From: CAZFHL01 sp964519145
GTDB lineage: Bacteria > Patescibacteriota > Minisyncoccia > Phycocordibacterales > WO2-35-19
Reading direction: 5' to 3'
Length of the DNA stretch: 5,250 bases
Assembly: GCA_964519145.1 (NCBI GenBank)
Contig: CAZFHL010000041.1
Location: 1-5,250, forward strand
Each line of letters opens with the position of its first letter. The stretch's first letter is position 1. A program made the position numbers and the translations under genes. This document shows positions 1-5,128 of this stretch, one piece after another. Below the pieces are notes generated by a model. The model was not told the origin of the DNA. It made no database searches and saw nothing but the letters and a program-made list of their open reading frames with translations.

Positions 1-55
1 AAAAAAATATCCGTGGTTCAAAAAGGTGTGATGAGAAAGAGTTTTGTAATTTAAA
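1..55 (-). repeat. Inverted copy of dispersed intergenic repeat (partial, runs off window)
   Basis: Read on the minus strand, these 55 bases match 4199-4253 base for base, including the ACCTTTTTGAACCACGG block and the following run of seven T. The match stops at position 56 (C on the minus strand against T at 4198), so this is a defined element end. The copy starts about 30 nt after the stop codon of the minus-strand exported-protein gene, and the other copy starts about 30 nt after rpsT, both in the same orientation relative to the gene they follow. The element probably continues upstream of position 1. Its function is unknown. The position suggests a role in 3'-end formation or a REP-like mobile sequence. 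Confidence 0.85.
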
Positions 56-86
56 GTAAGAAAGATTTTTTAAAAAGTTTTGTTAT

Positions 87-1010
87 TTAATACTCAATAG
101 TGCCAACTATTTTATTTTCTTTGTCGTATAAGTTTATTGTATCATGTCGCTCTCTCCATAATGGTCCAAATTTGTTTAAATATATTCTATATTCATTACC
201 AGGAAAATCTGTGTCATCAAAATGGTAGGCAACACAAGCATTGTAATTTACTTGTGTTTCTAAATAATCTTTACAAAATTGATTTACAGTATCTGGTAAA
301 TCTCTTAAAAATTCACTATTTACAGTTTCACATCTAGAGAGATTTTCTATAATTTCTAAACATTCCTCATTTCTGTCTATGTTTGTAGAAAATTTTGGTA
401 AATTTCTGTCTTCTACTAAAGGACAAGATGTATTTAAATTGGGTGTAAATGTTTTATCCTCTTCAAAAAAACCAACACATTTGTTTGTCCTAAAAGAAAT
501 TCCAATCGGAGAAAAACCTTTGTTTATTATAACTTTGTCTCCTTTTTCTAAAATTATATCACTATCTTGTTTTGTATAGGGGAAGGGAAGTAATGAAGCT
601 TTTCCTATATAAACTAAACTCTTTGTTAATTCGCTTTTTAGATACCAACCTGTTATATTTACTTTTTCATTTTTGTCTAAATATGAATGTATGGTCATGT
701 ATTGTTTATCTGGATTTTTGTCATACAAACCAGATATACCAGATAAACTTATTTTTTCTGAATATTTTGATTTATTTAAATTTTTATTTTCTTCTTTTAT
801 CTTTTCTTGTAATTCTTCAATTTCTTTCTCGGTTTTTTTTATATTTTCAGATGTTTCTTTATTTGAATAAGTGGTTTGGGTATTCTTATTTGTGGTTATT
901 ACGGAATCAGTTTTTTTTGTAAATAAATTGTCATTTTTGTTGTTGTAGGAAAGGCCGACTAATATAAACAAAATTAGTATTATAAATGTGGCGTCTTTGT
1001 TTGTTTTCAT
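87..1010 (-). CDS. Exported or membrane-anchored protein with lamin-tail-like domain, function unknown
   Basis: This is a 307-residue protein. Residues 9-20 form a hydrophobic segment after a short Lys-containing start, giving an uncleaved anchor or signal peptide; there is no lipobox cysteine. Residues about 50-80 are a Glu/Lys-rich predicted coiled coil. From about 88 on the pattern resembles lamin-tail (LTD) folds: ITGWYLKSE (119-127), then EKGDKVIINKGFSP (155-168), SFRTNKC (172-178), and near the end YRIYLNKFGPLW (274-285) followed by INLYDKENKIVGTIEY. Six cysteines (178, 196, 217, 227, 246, 259) all lie after the anchor, which suits disulfides outside the cytoplasm. It is the last gene of the ruvA operon. 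The ATG follows the fpg stop after one base (TAAaATG), which supports this start. The LTD assignment is by pattern only. A role in the cell surface or envelope is inference and no enzyme motif is visible. Confidence 0.75.
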   Translation of the reverse strand: MKTNKDATFIILILFILVGLSYNNKNDNLFTKKTDSVITTNKNTQTTYSNKETSENIKKTEKEIEELQEKIKEENKNLNKSKYSEKISLSGISGLYDKNPDKQYMTIHSYLDKNEKVNITGWYLKSELTKSLVYIGKASLLPFPYTKQDSDIILEKGDKVIINKGFSPIGISFRTNKCVGFFEEDKTFTPNLNTSCPLVEDRNLPKFSTNIDRNEECLEIIENLSRCETVNSEFLRDLPDTVNQFCKDYLETQVNYNACVAYHFDDTDFPGNEYRIYLNKFGPLWRERHDTINLYDKENKIVGTIEY

Positions 1011-1011
1011 T

Positions 1012-1938
1012 TTAATATTTTATTTGGTGTTTGTTGCAAAAATGAGCACTCCTACCTTTTATAACCATTCTATTTATTATACCTTTACAATTTGTTTTTA
1101 AGCAATGTTTATTTTTTCTGCCATAAGCTTTGTGAAAATTTTGAAAGCTCCCTTTTTCCCCGAATATGTTTCTATAATCAGATTTTGAATCGCCACCTTT
1201 TTTAATAGAAAGTTTTAATATTTTTTTCATAACATTAAACATTTCTTTATATTTTGTTTCTGGTATCAAATTTGGTTTTGATAGAGGGTGTATACTTGTT
1301 TCAAAAAGAATTTCATCAGAATATATGTTTCCAATCCCACATATACCACTTTGATCTAATAGAGCCGTTTTAATTGGTAGATTATTTTTGTTTTTTATTA
1401 TTTTATAAAAATTTTGCCATTTTAGATTTTTATCTAAGGCATCTATGCCAATTTTTGATAAACTATTATGCTCTTTTAATTTGCTAGTCTCAATTATTGT
1501 TATTCTGCCAAATTTTCTCATATCAGACATAACCAAATGTTTTTCATTGTCCAAAGTTAAAACAAAATGAATAAATTTGTTGAAAGGGTCTTTTAATGGC
1601 CCGTCTTCAACAACTTTCCATTCTTCATTTTTGACTTTCTTATAAACCCCGTACATCAAATGACCTGTCATTTTCATGTGTATTATTATTGTGAATCTTT
1701 TTTTATCTTTGGTTTCTAGATGTATTAAAATATTTTTACCAATTCTTTCTGTATCTATAATTTTTGATGAAATAACAATTTTTTTAAATTTTTTTAAATA
1801 AGAAAAGTTTTTTATGGTTTCTGTTTTGTTGTGATTACTTTTAATATGAAAATCGCTCCATACATCTTTTATGGTTTTATTTAATATTGTGTTTTTTATA
1901 CCAAATACGGTTGTATGTACTTCTGGTAATTCTGGCAT
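1012..1938 (-). CDS. mutM: Formamidopyrimidine-DNA glycosylase (Fpg/MutM)
   Basis: This bifunctional base-excision repair enzyme removes oxidised purines (8-oxoguanine, FaPy) and nicks the abasic site by beta/delta elimination. The start is fixed by MPELPEV: after Met removal, Pro is the catalytic nucleophile and Glu the next catalytic residue. Other family marks are RIGKN with the conserved Lys (K68), HMKMTGHLM (87-95), MSDMRKFGR (137-145, Arg in the void-filling loop), GIGNIYSDE (201-209, helix-two-turn-helix), and a C-terminal zinc finger with C279, C284, R296 and C301. The fourth zinc ligand is His304 instead of the usual Cys (CNKHQ in place of CxxCQ). At 308 residues it is slightly longer than typical (about 270-280), with Lys-rich insertions near 98-118 and 245-270. 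It starts one base after the Mur ligase stop (TAAaATG), preceded by a weak GGAAA. Identification is secure. It could act on Nei-type substrates as well, which sequence alone does not settle. Confidence 0.96.
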   Translation of the reverse strand: MPELPEVHTTVFGIKNTILNKTIKDVWSDFHIKSNHNKTETIKNFSYLKKFKKIVISSKIIDTERIGKNILIHLETKDKKRFTIIIHMKMTGHLMYGVYKKVKNEEWKVVEDGPLKDPFNKFIHFVLTLDNEKHLVMSDMRKFGRITIIETSKLKEHNSLSKIGIDALDKNLKWQNFYKIIKNKNNLPIKTALLDQSGICGIGNIYSDEILFETSIHPLSKPNLIPETKYKEMFNVMKKILKLSIKKGGDSKSDYRNIFGEKGSFQNFHKAYGRKNKHCLKTNCKGIINRMVIKGRSAHFCNKHQIKY

Positions 1939-1939
1939 T

Positions 1940-3217
1940 TTATTTTTCCAATTCTTCTTTTACGACAGATAAATCGTCCCATTTCTCTTTTTGACCATCT
2001 TTTCCCATAATGTATGGATCCGTGCCTTTACCTGTTATTAACAAAGCGACTTTGTTTTCTGTGCTAATTTTTTTAGATACCGCAATTCCTTTTTTTATAG
2101 CCTCTCTTCTGTCTAATATTATTTCCAAATTTTTATTTTTTATAGCTACTTTCATATCATTTATAATCTGCATCGGGTCTTCATCATACGGGTCTTCGTT
2201 TGCAAGTATTATATGGTCACAATATGTGTCTGCAATTTTAGCCATTTCAGGTCTTTTCCAAACATCTCTACCTCCACCTGTGTTACCCAATATGCAAACT
2301 TTTTTTAAATCACTGTGGGCTTTGTATATAGCTTCTAGCGAATCTGGTGTATGAGCATAATCTACCACAATACTAAAATTTTCATTTACATCAATTCTTT
2401 CCATTCTACCCTTTATTACTTCTATCTTTTCCAAACCTTTTTTGATATTCTCATCTGTAATTTTAAAATATTTAGCGCAAGCTACAGCTCCTGCAATGTT
2501 GTATATATTAAATATGCCACCAATTTTTGTATGTATAACCGATTTATTTAATTGAAAAGAAGATGAGTTGTGGTTTGTTTTGACACCAATAAAATCATCT
2601 GGAGAATAACTTATTTTATTTGGAATATTTAATTTTAAAAATCTAAATGATTCTCTGTCATCTTTATTTACTATAATTACCGGTTGTTTTTTGTTAAAAA
2701 TATCCATTAAACCTTTTTTCTCCATTTCTCTGGCTATATTTACTTTTGCTTCTATATATTTTTCATAACTACCATGAGACTCAATATGTTCTTTTGCTAA
2801 ATTAGTAAATATTAAAGCATCTAAAAATATATATTTATTTCTAAATTGTTTTGATGCTTCTGAACTTATTTCTATTATAGCTACTTCGCAATCATTTTTT
2901 ATCGCTTCTTTTAAAAATCTTTGTATAAAGAACCTTCCAGGCATAGTCATTTTGTATAAATTCCTTTTTTCTGTTTTGCCGTCAATAAACCTGATTGTGT
3001 TTGATAGAGCGGTTTTGAAACCAGCTTCTTTAAAAATATGATAAAGTATTTCGCTTGTGCTACTTTTTCCTTTTGTTCCTGTGATACCAATAACTTTTAT
3101 TTTTCTAGACGGGAACATATAAAACAAGGCACTTAAAAAGGCTAGTACACCATGATACATAGGCTGAAAATATATAAATATTTTTTTAGGTATTATTTTT
3201 TTTAATATATTAAACAT
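1940..3217 (-). CDS. murE: Mur ligase, MurE-like (UDP-MurNAc-tripeptide synthetase type), short N-terminal form
   Basis: Mur ligases add amino acids to UDP-MurNAc-peptides in the cytoplasm with ATP, building peptidoglycan precursors. Visible motifs are the P-loop GTKGKSS (47-53), TMPG (91-94), ISSEAS (117-122), LAKEHIESHG (140-149), the lysine of YIEAKVN (K158, position of the carbamylated Lys), GRMERID (270-276), DYAHTPDSL (286-294), GGGRDVWKRP (314-323) and GKGTDPY (396-402). GRMERID and DYAHTPDSL point to MurE rather than MurC, D or F. Two oddities stand out. The P-loop lies at residue 47 instead of about 110, so the usual UDP-binding N-terminal domain is missing and replaced by about 40 basic and hydrophobic residues that could touch the membrane. 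The site that in meso-DAP enzymes reads DNPR reads EDPY (341-344), so the amino acid added cannot be called. It lies 2 nt after ruvA and 1 nt before fpg. Enzyme class is secure, exact substrate is not. Confidence 0.9.
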   Translation of the reverse strand: MFNILKKIIPKKIFIYFQPMYHGVLAFLSALFYMFPSRKIKVIGITGTKGKSSTSEILYHIFKEAGFKTALSNTIRFIDGKTEKRNLYKMTMPGRFFIQRFLKEAIKNDCEVAIIEISSEASKQFRNKYIFLDALIFTNLAKEHIESHGSYEKYIEAKVNIAREMEKKGLMDIFNKKQPVIIVNKDDRESFRFLKLNIPNKISYSPDDFIGVKTNHNSSSFQLNKSVIHTKIGGIFNIYNIAGAVACAKYFKITDENIKKGLEKIEVIKGRMERIDVNENFSIVVDYAHTPDSLEAIYKAHSDLKKVCILGNTGGGRDVWKRPEMAKIADTYCDHIILANEDPYDEDPMQIINDMKVAIKNKNLEIILDRREAIKKGIAVSKKISTENKVALLITGKGTDPYIMGKDGQKEKWDDLSVVKEELEK

Positions 3218-3219
3218 AT

Positions 3220-3789
3220 TTATTTACCCAATTCTTTTAACGCTTGTTTTATCTTTTCTTCTGTATTTTCCGCTGACACTTTTTTTAGAACTTCTCTTAT
3301 TTGTTTTTCAGAATATCCAAGAGAAAGTAATGCGTCTATTGCATCTTCATTTGTATCTTGATTTATAAAATCATCATCATTTATTTTGTCTATTTTCCCC
3401 TGAAGCTCTAAAACTATTTTGTCTGCATTTTTCTTTCCAATACCAGAAGTTTTGATTAAGGAGTTGCTATCATTTAATTTTATTGCTCTTATGATATTAG
3501 AAATAGGGCATACAGAAAGTATTGTCATCGCAGATTTTGGCCCAATACCAGATACAGAAAGTAGAAGTTCAAAAAAATCCAATTCTTTTTTATTTTGAAA
3601 ACCATACAAATCCATTGCATTTTCCCTAACTGCTAAATATGTAAAAAATTCCACTTCTTTTGTATTATCTTGTGGAGAATTCGGTAAAGATGCTGTATTT
3701 GTAAATATTTTATAACCAACTCCTGATACATCTAAAACCACCCATTTAAAATCTGTAAGTATTATTTTGCCTCTAAGGTAAGATATCAT
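3220..3789 (-). CDS. ruvA: Holliday junction branch migration protein RuvA
   Basis: RuvA binds four-way junctions as a tetramer and loads the RuvB motor for branch migration in recombination and fork repair. The 189 residues (E. coli has 203) show all three domains: the OB-fold start MISYLRGKI with VSGVGYKI (21-28), two helix-hairpin-helix motifs (VSGIGPKSA at 79-87 and TSGIGKKNADKI at 114-125), and the C-terminal RuvB-binding three-helix domain after an acidic linker (EDAIDALLSLGYSEKQIREVL, from 148). The acidic pin region reads VRENAMDLYGF, with Glu kept and the usual following Asp replaced by Asn. The ATG is the family start and has AGGAAA 4 nt upstream. It is first in the four-gene operon. 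Neither ruvB nor ruvC is in the window. Confidence 0.97.
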   Translation of the reverse strand: MISYLRGKIILTDFKWVVLDVSGVGYKIFTNTASLPNSPQDNTKEVEFFTYLAVRENAMDLYGFQNKKELDFFELLLSVSGIGPKSAMTILSVCPISNIIRAIKLNDSNSLIKTSGIGKKNADKIVLELQGKIDKINDDDFINQDTNEDAIDALLSLGYSEKQIREVLKKVSAENTEEKIKQALKELGK

Positions 3790-3814
3790 ATTATTTCCTA
3801 TATTATCATAAGTG

Positions 3815-3825
3815 TTTATATAATA
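3815..3825 (-). promoter_or_regulatory. Weak -10-like sequence upstream of ruvA
   Basis: On the minus strand this reads TATTATATAAA, about 25-35 nt before the ruvA ATG, a sensible place for the -10 box of the operon. No convincing -35 hexamer lies 16-18 nt upstream, where the sequence is mostly T runs. In DNA this AT-rich such matches are common by chance, so this is only the best candidate. A promoter is needed somewhere in 3790-3867 because ruvA is the first gene and rpsT is divergent. Confidence 0.25.
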
Positions 3826-3867
3826 GAACGATATTTATTTTCTAAAAATTAGTTAAATTACAATTTA

Positions 3868-3896
3868 TTGCATAATTTATATATATATGTTAGACT
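3868..3896 (+). promoter_or_regulatory. Predicted promoter of rpsT, extended -10 type
   Basis: A -35 hexamer TTGCAT (3868-3873; TTG matches the consensus) is followed by a 17-nt spacer and a -10 hexamer TAGACT (3891-3896) that has TG one base upstream (3888-3889), as in extended -10 promoters. Transcription would start near 3903, giving a leader of only about 13 nt before the rpsT ATG. No Shine-Dalgarno sequence is visible in that leader. The call rests on motif spacing only. Confidence 0.5.
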
Positions 3897-3915
3897 CTTT
3901 AAATAATAAAAATAT

Positions 3916-4167
3916 ATGCCAATAATTCAATCAGCCAAAAAAGCATTAAGATCTTCAAAAAGAAAGAGGTTTTTTAATTTGAATAGAAAAGAGGAATTAA
4001 CTTCTGTTTCTAAAGAATACAAAAAACTTTTATCTATTGGAAAAAAAGAAGAAGCTAAAAGTTTATTACCAAAATTACAAAAAGCCATAGATAAGGCAGA
4101 AAAGAGGGGTATAATAAAGAAAAATACAGCTTCTAGAAAAAAATCTAGATTAATGAAAAAAATATAA
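3916..4167 (+). CDS. rpsT: Small ribosomal subunit protein bS20
   Basis: S20 is a primary 16S rRNA-binding protein of the 30S subunit. The 83-residue length and very basic composition fit the family (about 85-90). The N-terminus MPIIQSAKKALRSSKRK and the C-terminus DKAEKRGIIKKNTASRKKSRL (58-78) are the classic S20 ends, with a central helical part EEAKSLLPKLQKA. The start is the family start and the only reasonable ATG. The upstream sequence AAATAATAAAAATAT has no Shine-Dalgarno match, so initiation is probably by an AT-rich unstructured leader. It is monocistronic: divergent from ruvA, and followed by a palindrome, a repeat element and a terminator. The overlapping minus-strand open frame is its shadow. 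In other bacteria S20 represses its own translation; nothing here proves that. Confidence 0.97.
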   Translation: MPIIQSAKKALRSSKRKRFFNLNRKEELTSVSKEYKKLLSIGKKEEAKSLLPKLQKAIDKAEKRGIIKKNTASRKKSRLMKKI

Positions 4168-4191
4168 ATATTTTTCAAAAATATTTATATT
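4161..4191. repeat. Perfect 31-bp AT palindrome overlapping the rpsT stop codon
   Basis: Two 15-base arms pair perfectly around the single base C4176 (ATAAATATTTTT c AAAAATATTTAT with further pairs outside), and the rpsT TAA (4165-4167) lies in the left arm. As RNA it would form an all A-U hairpin after a minimal loop; as DNA it could extrude or bind a dimeric protein. It is not followed by a T run, so it is not a standard intrinsic terminator. A 3'-end stabiliser is possible. AT-only palindromes are more likely by chance in such DNA, but a perfect 15-bp arm is still notable. Confidence 0.6.
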
Positions 4192-4198
4192 CGATAAT

Positions 4199-4331
4199 TT
4201 TAAATTACAAAACTCTTTCTCATCACACCTTTTTGAACCACGGATATTTTTTTGCTAAAAAATTCCTCGAGCTCGCTTCAGTCAAGCTCGCTAGGCTTCA
4301 AAAAGGTATGATTTCGACGAGTTTTGTAATT
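4199..4331 (+). repeat. Dispersed intergenic repeat element with imperfect terminal inverted repeats
   Basis: The first 55 bases (4199-4253) occur again, perfectly, in inverted orientation at 1-55. The element also has its own arms: 4203-4237 pairs with 4297-4331 (35 nt each, 29 of 35 matching, with ATTACAAAACTC and ACCTTTTTGAA conserved), around a 59-nt centre. That centre is GC-richer than its surroundings and holds two direct copies of AGCTCGCT (4270-4277 and 4285-4292) joined by TCAGTCA. No open frame of coding quality runs through it. The layout resembles a REP/MITE-like non-coding element. The conserved arm ends with diverged middles suggest a folded unit under some constraint. Boundaries are judged from the repeat match and the arms; the second copy is cut by the window edge. 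Confidence 0.75.
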
Positions 4332-4337
4332 CATGAT

Positions 4338-4369
4338 ACAAAAAAATGGCTCGATTGCCATTTTTTTGT
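4338..4369 (+). terminator. Strong intrinsic terminator, symmetrical
   Basis: A 13-bp perfect stem (ACAAAAAAATGGC with GCCATTTTTTTGT) closes a 6-nt loop TCGATT, with seven A on the left and seven T on the right, so it would work in both directions. It ends the rpsT transcription unit after the repeat element. It lies only 16 nt before the tRNA gene, leaving little room for a separate tRNA promoter. Confidence 0.85.
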
Positions 4370-4385
4370 TATTCTCTAAACACAA

Positions 4386-4457
4386 GCTCCCATCGTTCAA
4401 TGGATAGGACATGACTTTGCGGAAGTTAAAATGTAGGTTCGATTCCTACTGGGAGCA
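4386..4457 (+). tRNA. tRNA-Arg (anticodon GCG)
   Basis: The 72-nt cloverleaf folds completely. The acceptor stem is GCTCCCA/TGGGAGC, the D stem GTTC/GGAC with an 8-nt loop AATGGATA, and the anticodon stem TGACT/AGTTA with loop TTGCGGA. The variable loop is 4 nt, and the T stem GTAGG/CCTAC carries loop TTCGATT; the discriminator is A4457. The anticodon is 4419-4421, GCG, with U33 before it and G37 after it, and would read CGC and CGU. A20 in the D loop and C35 in the anticodon are known arginine identity elements, which supports the assignment. CCA is not encoded (the next bases are CTA), so it must be added by a nucleotidyltransferase. Bacteria usually read CGU/CGC/CGA with an ACG tRNA edited to ICG, so GCG is unusual. 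No clear promoter lies between the terminator at 4338-4369 and the gene. Confidence 0.95.
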
Positions 4458-4478
4458 CTATTATTAATATGTCTTATA

Positions 4479-4506
4479 TTGATAATCTTTTTATTTATGT
4501 TATCTT
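4479..4506 (+). promoter_or_regulatory. Predicted promoter for the 4555-5082 gene, extended -10 type
   Basis: A -35 hexamer TTGATA (4479-4484, five of six matching TTGACA) is followed by a 16-nt spacer and a -10 hexamer TATCTT (4501-4506) with TG at 4498-4499. Transcription would begin near 4513 and give a leader of about 42 nt. The -10 box is also the left arm of a short inverted repeat TATCTT-aataa-AAGATA (4501-4517), which could be an operator or chance. The gene would then have its own start independent of the tRNA. Confidence 0.5.
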
Positions 4507-4542
4507 AATAAAAGATAGGTTAGTGAAATAAAATAGTCTGAA

Positions 4543-4548
4543 AAGGAG
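4543..4548 (+). promoter_or_regulatory. Strong Shine-Dalgarno site AAGGAG
   Basis: AAGGAG sits 6 nt before the ATG at 4555 and fixes that start. It is the only strong Shine-Dalgarno match in front of any gene in the window. The others have at most AGGA/GGAAA-like sequences, and rpsT has none. Confidence 0.8.
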
Positions 4549-4554
4549 ATTTGT

Positions 4555-5082
4555 ATGATTACAGACAAACAGGTTAGGGCATTAAAGTATCTTGTTTATA
4601 AATCTAAATATGGAAGTGATCTTGCAAAAAAGATATTTTTTTATCTTTTAGATAAATCTGATAATTTAACAAAAGAAGTGTGCGTTTCCCTTGTAGAAGG
4701 TTTGTCTGGGTATAATAATGATGAGATTCATAACGCAGCTTTTTCTGTTGATTTTATGAAAAGTTGCAATCTCACAACTCATTTGAACGAAATTTTTGAT
4801 GCAATGGGAAGCGGTTTTAATTTCAGCACTCATTATGGGGATTTTGATCCTAATCGTGAAGATATATTTAATAGTGACGGGATGTTTGTTGGGTGGGACA
4901 GGAATCAAGTTTCGCGTGAGGGGTTAATCAAGGAGGGTATGCCAATGCGTTACACTTTTTGGTTGTCAGAAGATGAATTTTCAGCTGATGCAAATCTTAT
5001 TCCTTTTACACGATATGAAATTGATAGTATAGATTTGAGTAAACATGGTTTATATCAGTTTTTAGATAAAATAATTAATTAA
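4555..5082 (+). CDS. Uncharacterised 175-residue acidic cytoplasmic protein
   Basis: I do not recognise this protein. There is no signal peptide or membrane segment. Residues 1-85 look mostly helical, with alternating Leu/Ile/Val and Lys (RALKYLVYKSKYGSDLAKKI). The part from about 86 on is rich in aromatic and acidic residues, including STHYGDFDPNRED (91-103), GMFVGWDRNQ (109-118), YTFWLSEDEF (133-142) and a short closing helix. No known catalytic or zinc motif is visible. It has its own promoter, a strong AAGGAG site and a clean terminator, so it is a single-gene unit next to the tRNA. Its six arginines are coded CGT three times, CGA once and AGG twice, with no AGA, unlike all other genes here; this suggests recent acquisition. 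It could be a phage- or plasmid-derived accessory protein or a lineage-specific hypothetical. The gene is very likely real, the function open. Confidence 0.8.
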   Translation: MITDKQVRALKYLVYKSKYGSDLAKKIFFYLLDKSDNLTKEVCVSLVEGLSGYNNDEIHNAAFSVDFMKSCNLTTHLNEIFDAMGSGFNFSTHYGDFDPNREDIFNSDGMFVGWDRNQVSREGLIKEGMPMRYTFWLSEDEFSADANLIPFTRYEIDSIDLSKHGLYQFLDKIIN

Positions 5083-5095
5083 ATATCATCACTTA

Positions 5096-5128
5096 AAAAA
5101 CCTCATAGTTGTTTTTTATGAGGTTTTT
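5096..5128 (+). terminator. Intrinsic terminator after the 4555-5082 gene, symmetrical
   Basis: A 12-bp perfect stem, AAAAACCTCATA with TATGAGGTTTTT, closes a 9-nt loop. It lies 13 nt after the stop codon of the 175-residue protein. The A run on the left and T run on the right make it able to serve transcripts from either side, as expected if a minus-strand gene ends just beyond it. Confidence 0.9.

Noticed and set aside
76..88. Short near-copy (AGTTTTGTTATTT) of the repeat end AGTTTTGTAATTT at 40-52
   Set aside because: Only 13 nt with one mismatch in AT-rich DNA; too short to call a second repeat copy.
572..922. Open plus-strand frame of 116 codons inside the exported-protein gene
   Set aside because: It is antisense to a gene with a good anchor, coiled coil and domain pattern; its translation is a Leu/Phe/Tyr-rich string typical of reversed Lys/Asn/Glu codons.
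2010..2354. Open plus-strand frame of 114 codons inside the Mur ligase gene
   Set aside because: It is antisense to conserved Mur ligase motifs, has no ribosome binding site, and its hydrophobic translation is the expected shadow.
3797..3808. GATAAT-type -10 box (3802-3807, minus strand) for ruvA
   Set aside because: Transcription would start inside the ribosome binding site about 6 nt before the ATG, which does not fit with the AGGAAA site.
3927..4178. Open minus-strand frame of 83 codons over rpsT
   Set aside because: Shadow of the S20 gene; Phe/Leu-rich from reversed Lys/Glu codons.
1..4253. Composite transposon bounded by the 55-bp inverted repeats
   Set aside because: The enclosed genes are housekeeping (ruvA, fpg, rpsT, Mur ligase) with no transposase, so a dispersed repeat that happens to occur twice is more likely.
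4386..4457. Direct repeat of the tRNA 3' end as an attachment site
   Set aside because: I saw no copy of the tRNA 3' half downstream to the window end and no integrase here, so integration at this tRNA is only a possibility.
4666..4908. Open minus-strand frame of 80 codons inside the 175-residue gene
   Set aside because: The plus-strand gene has promoter, ribosome site and terminator; this frame has none and no recognisable motif.
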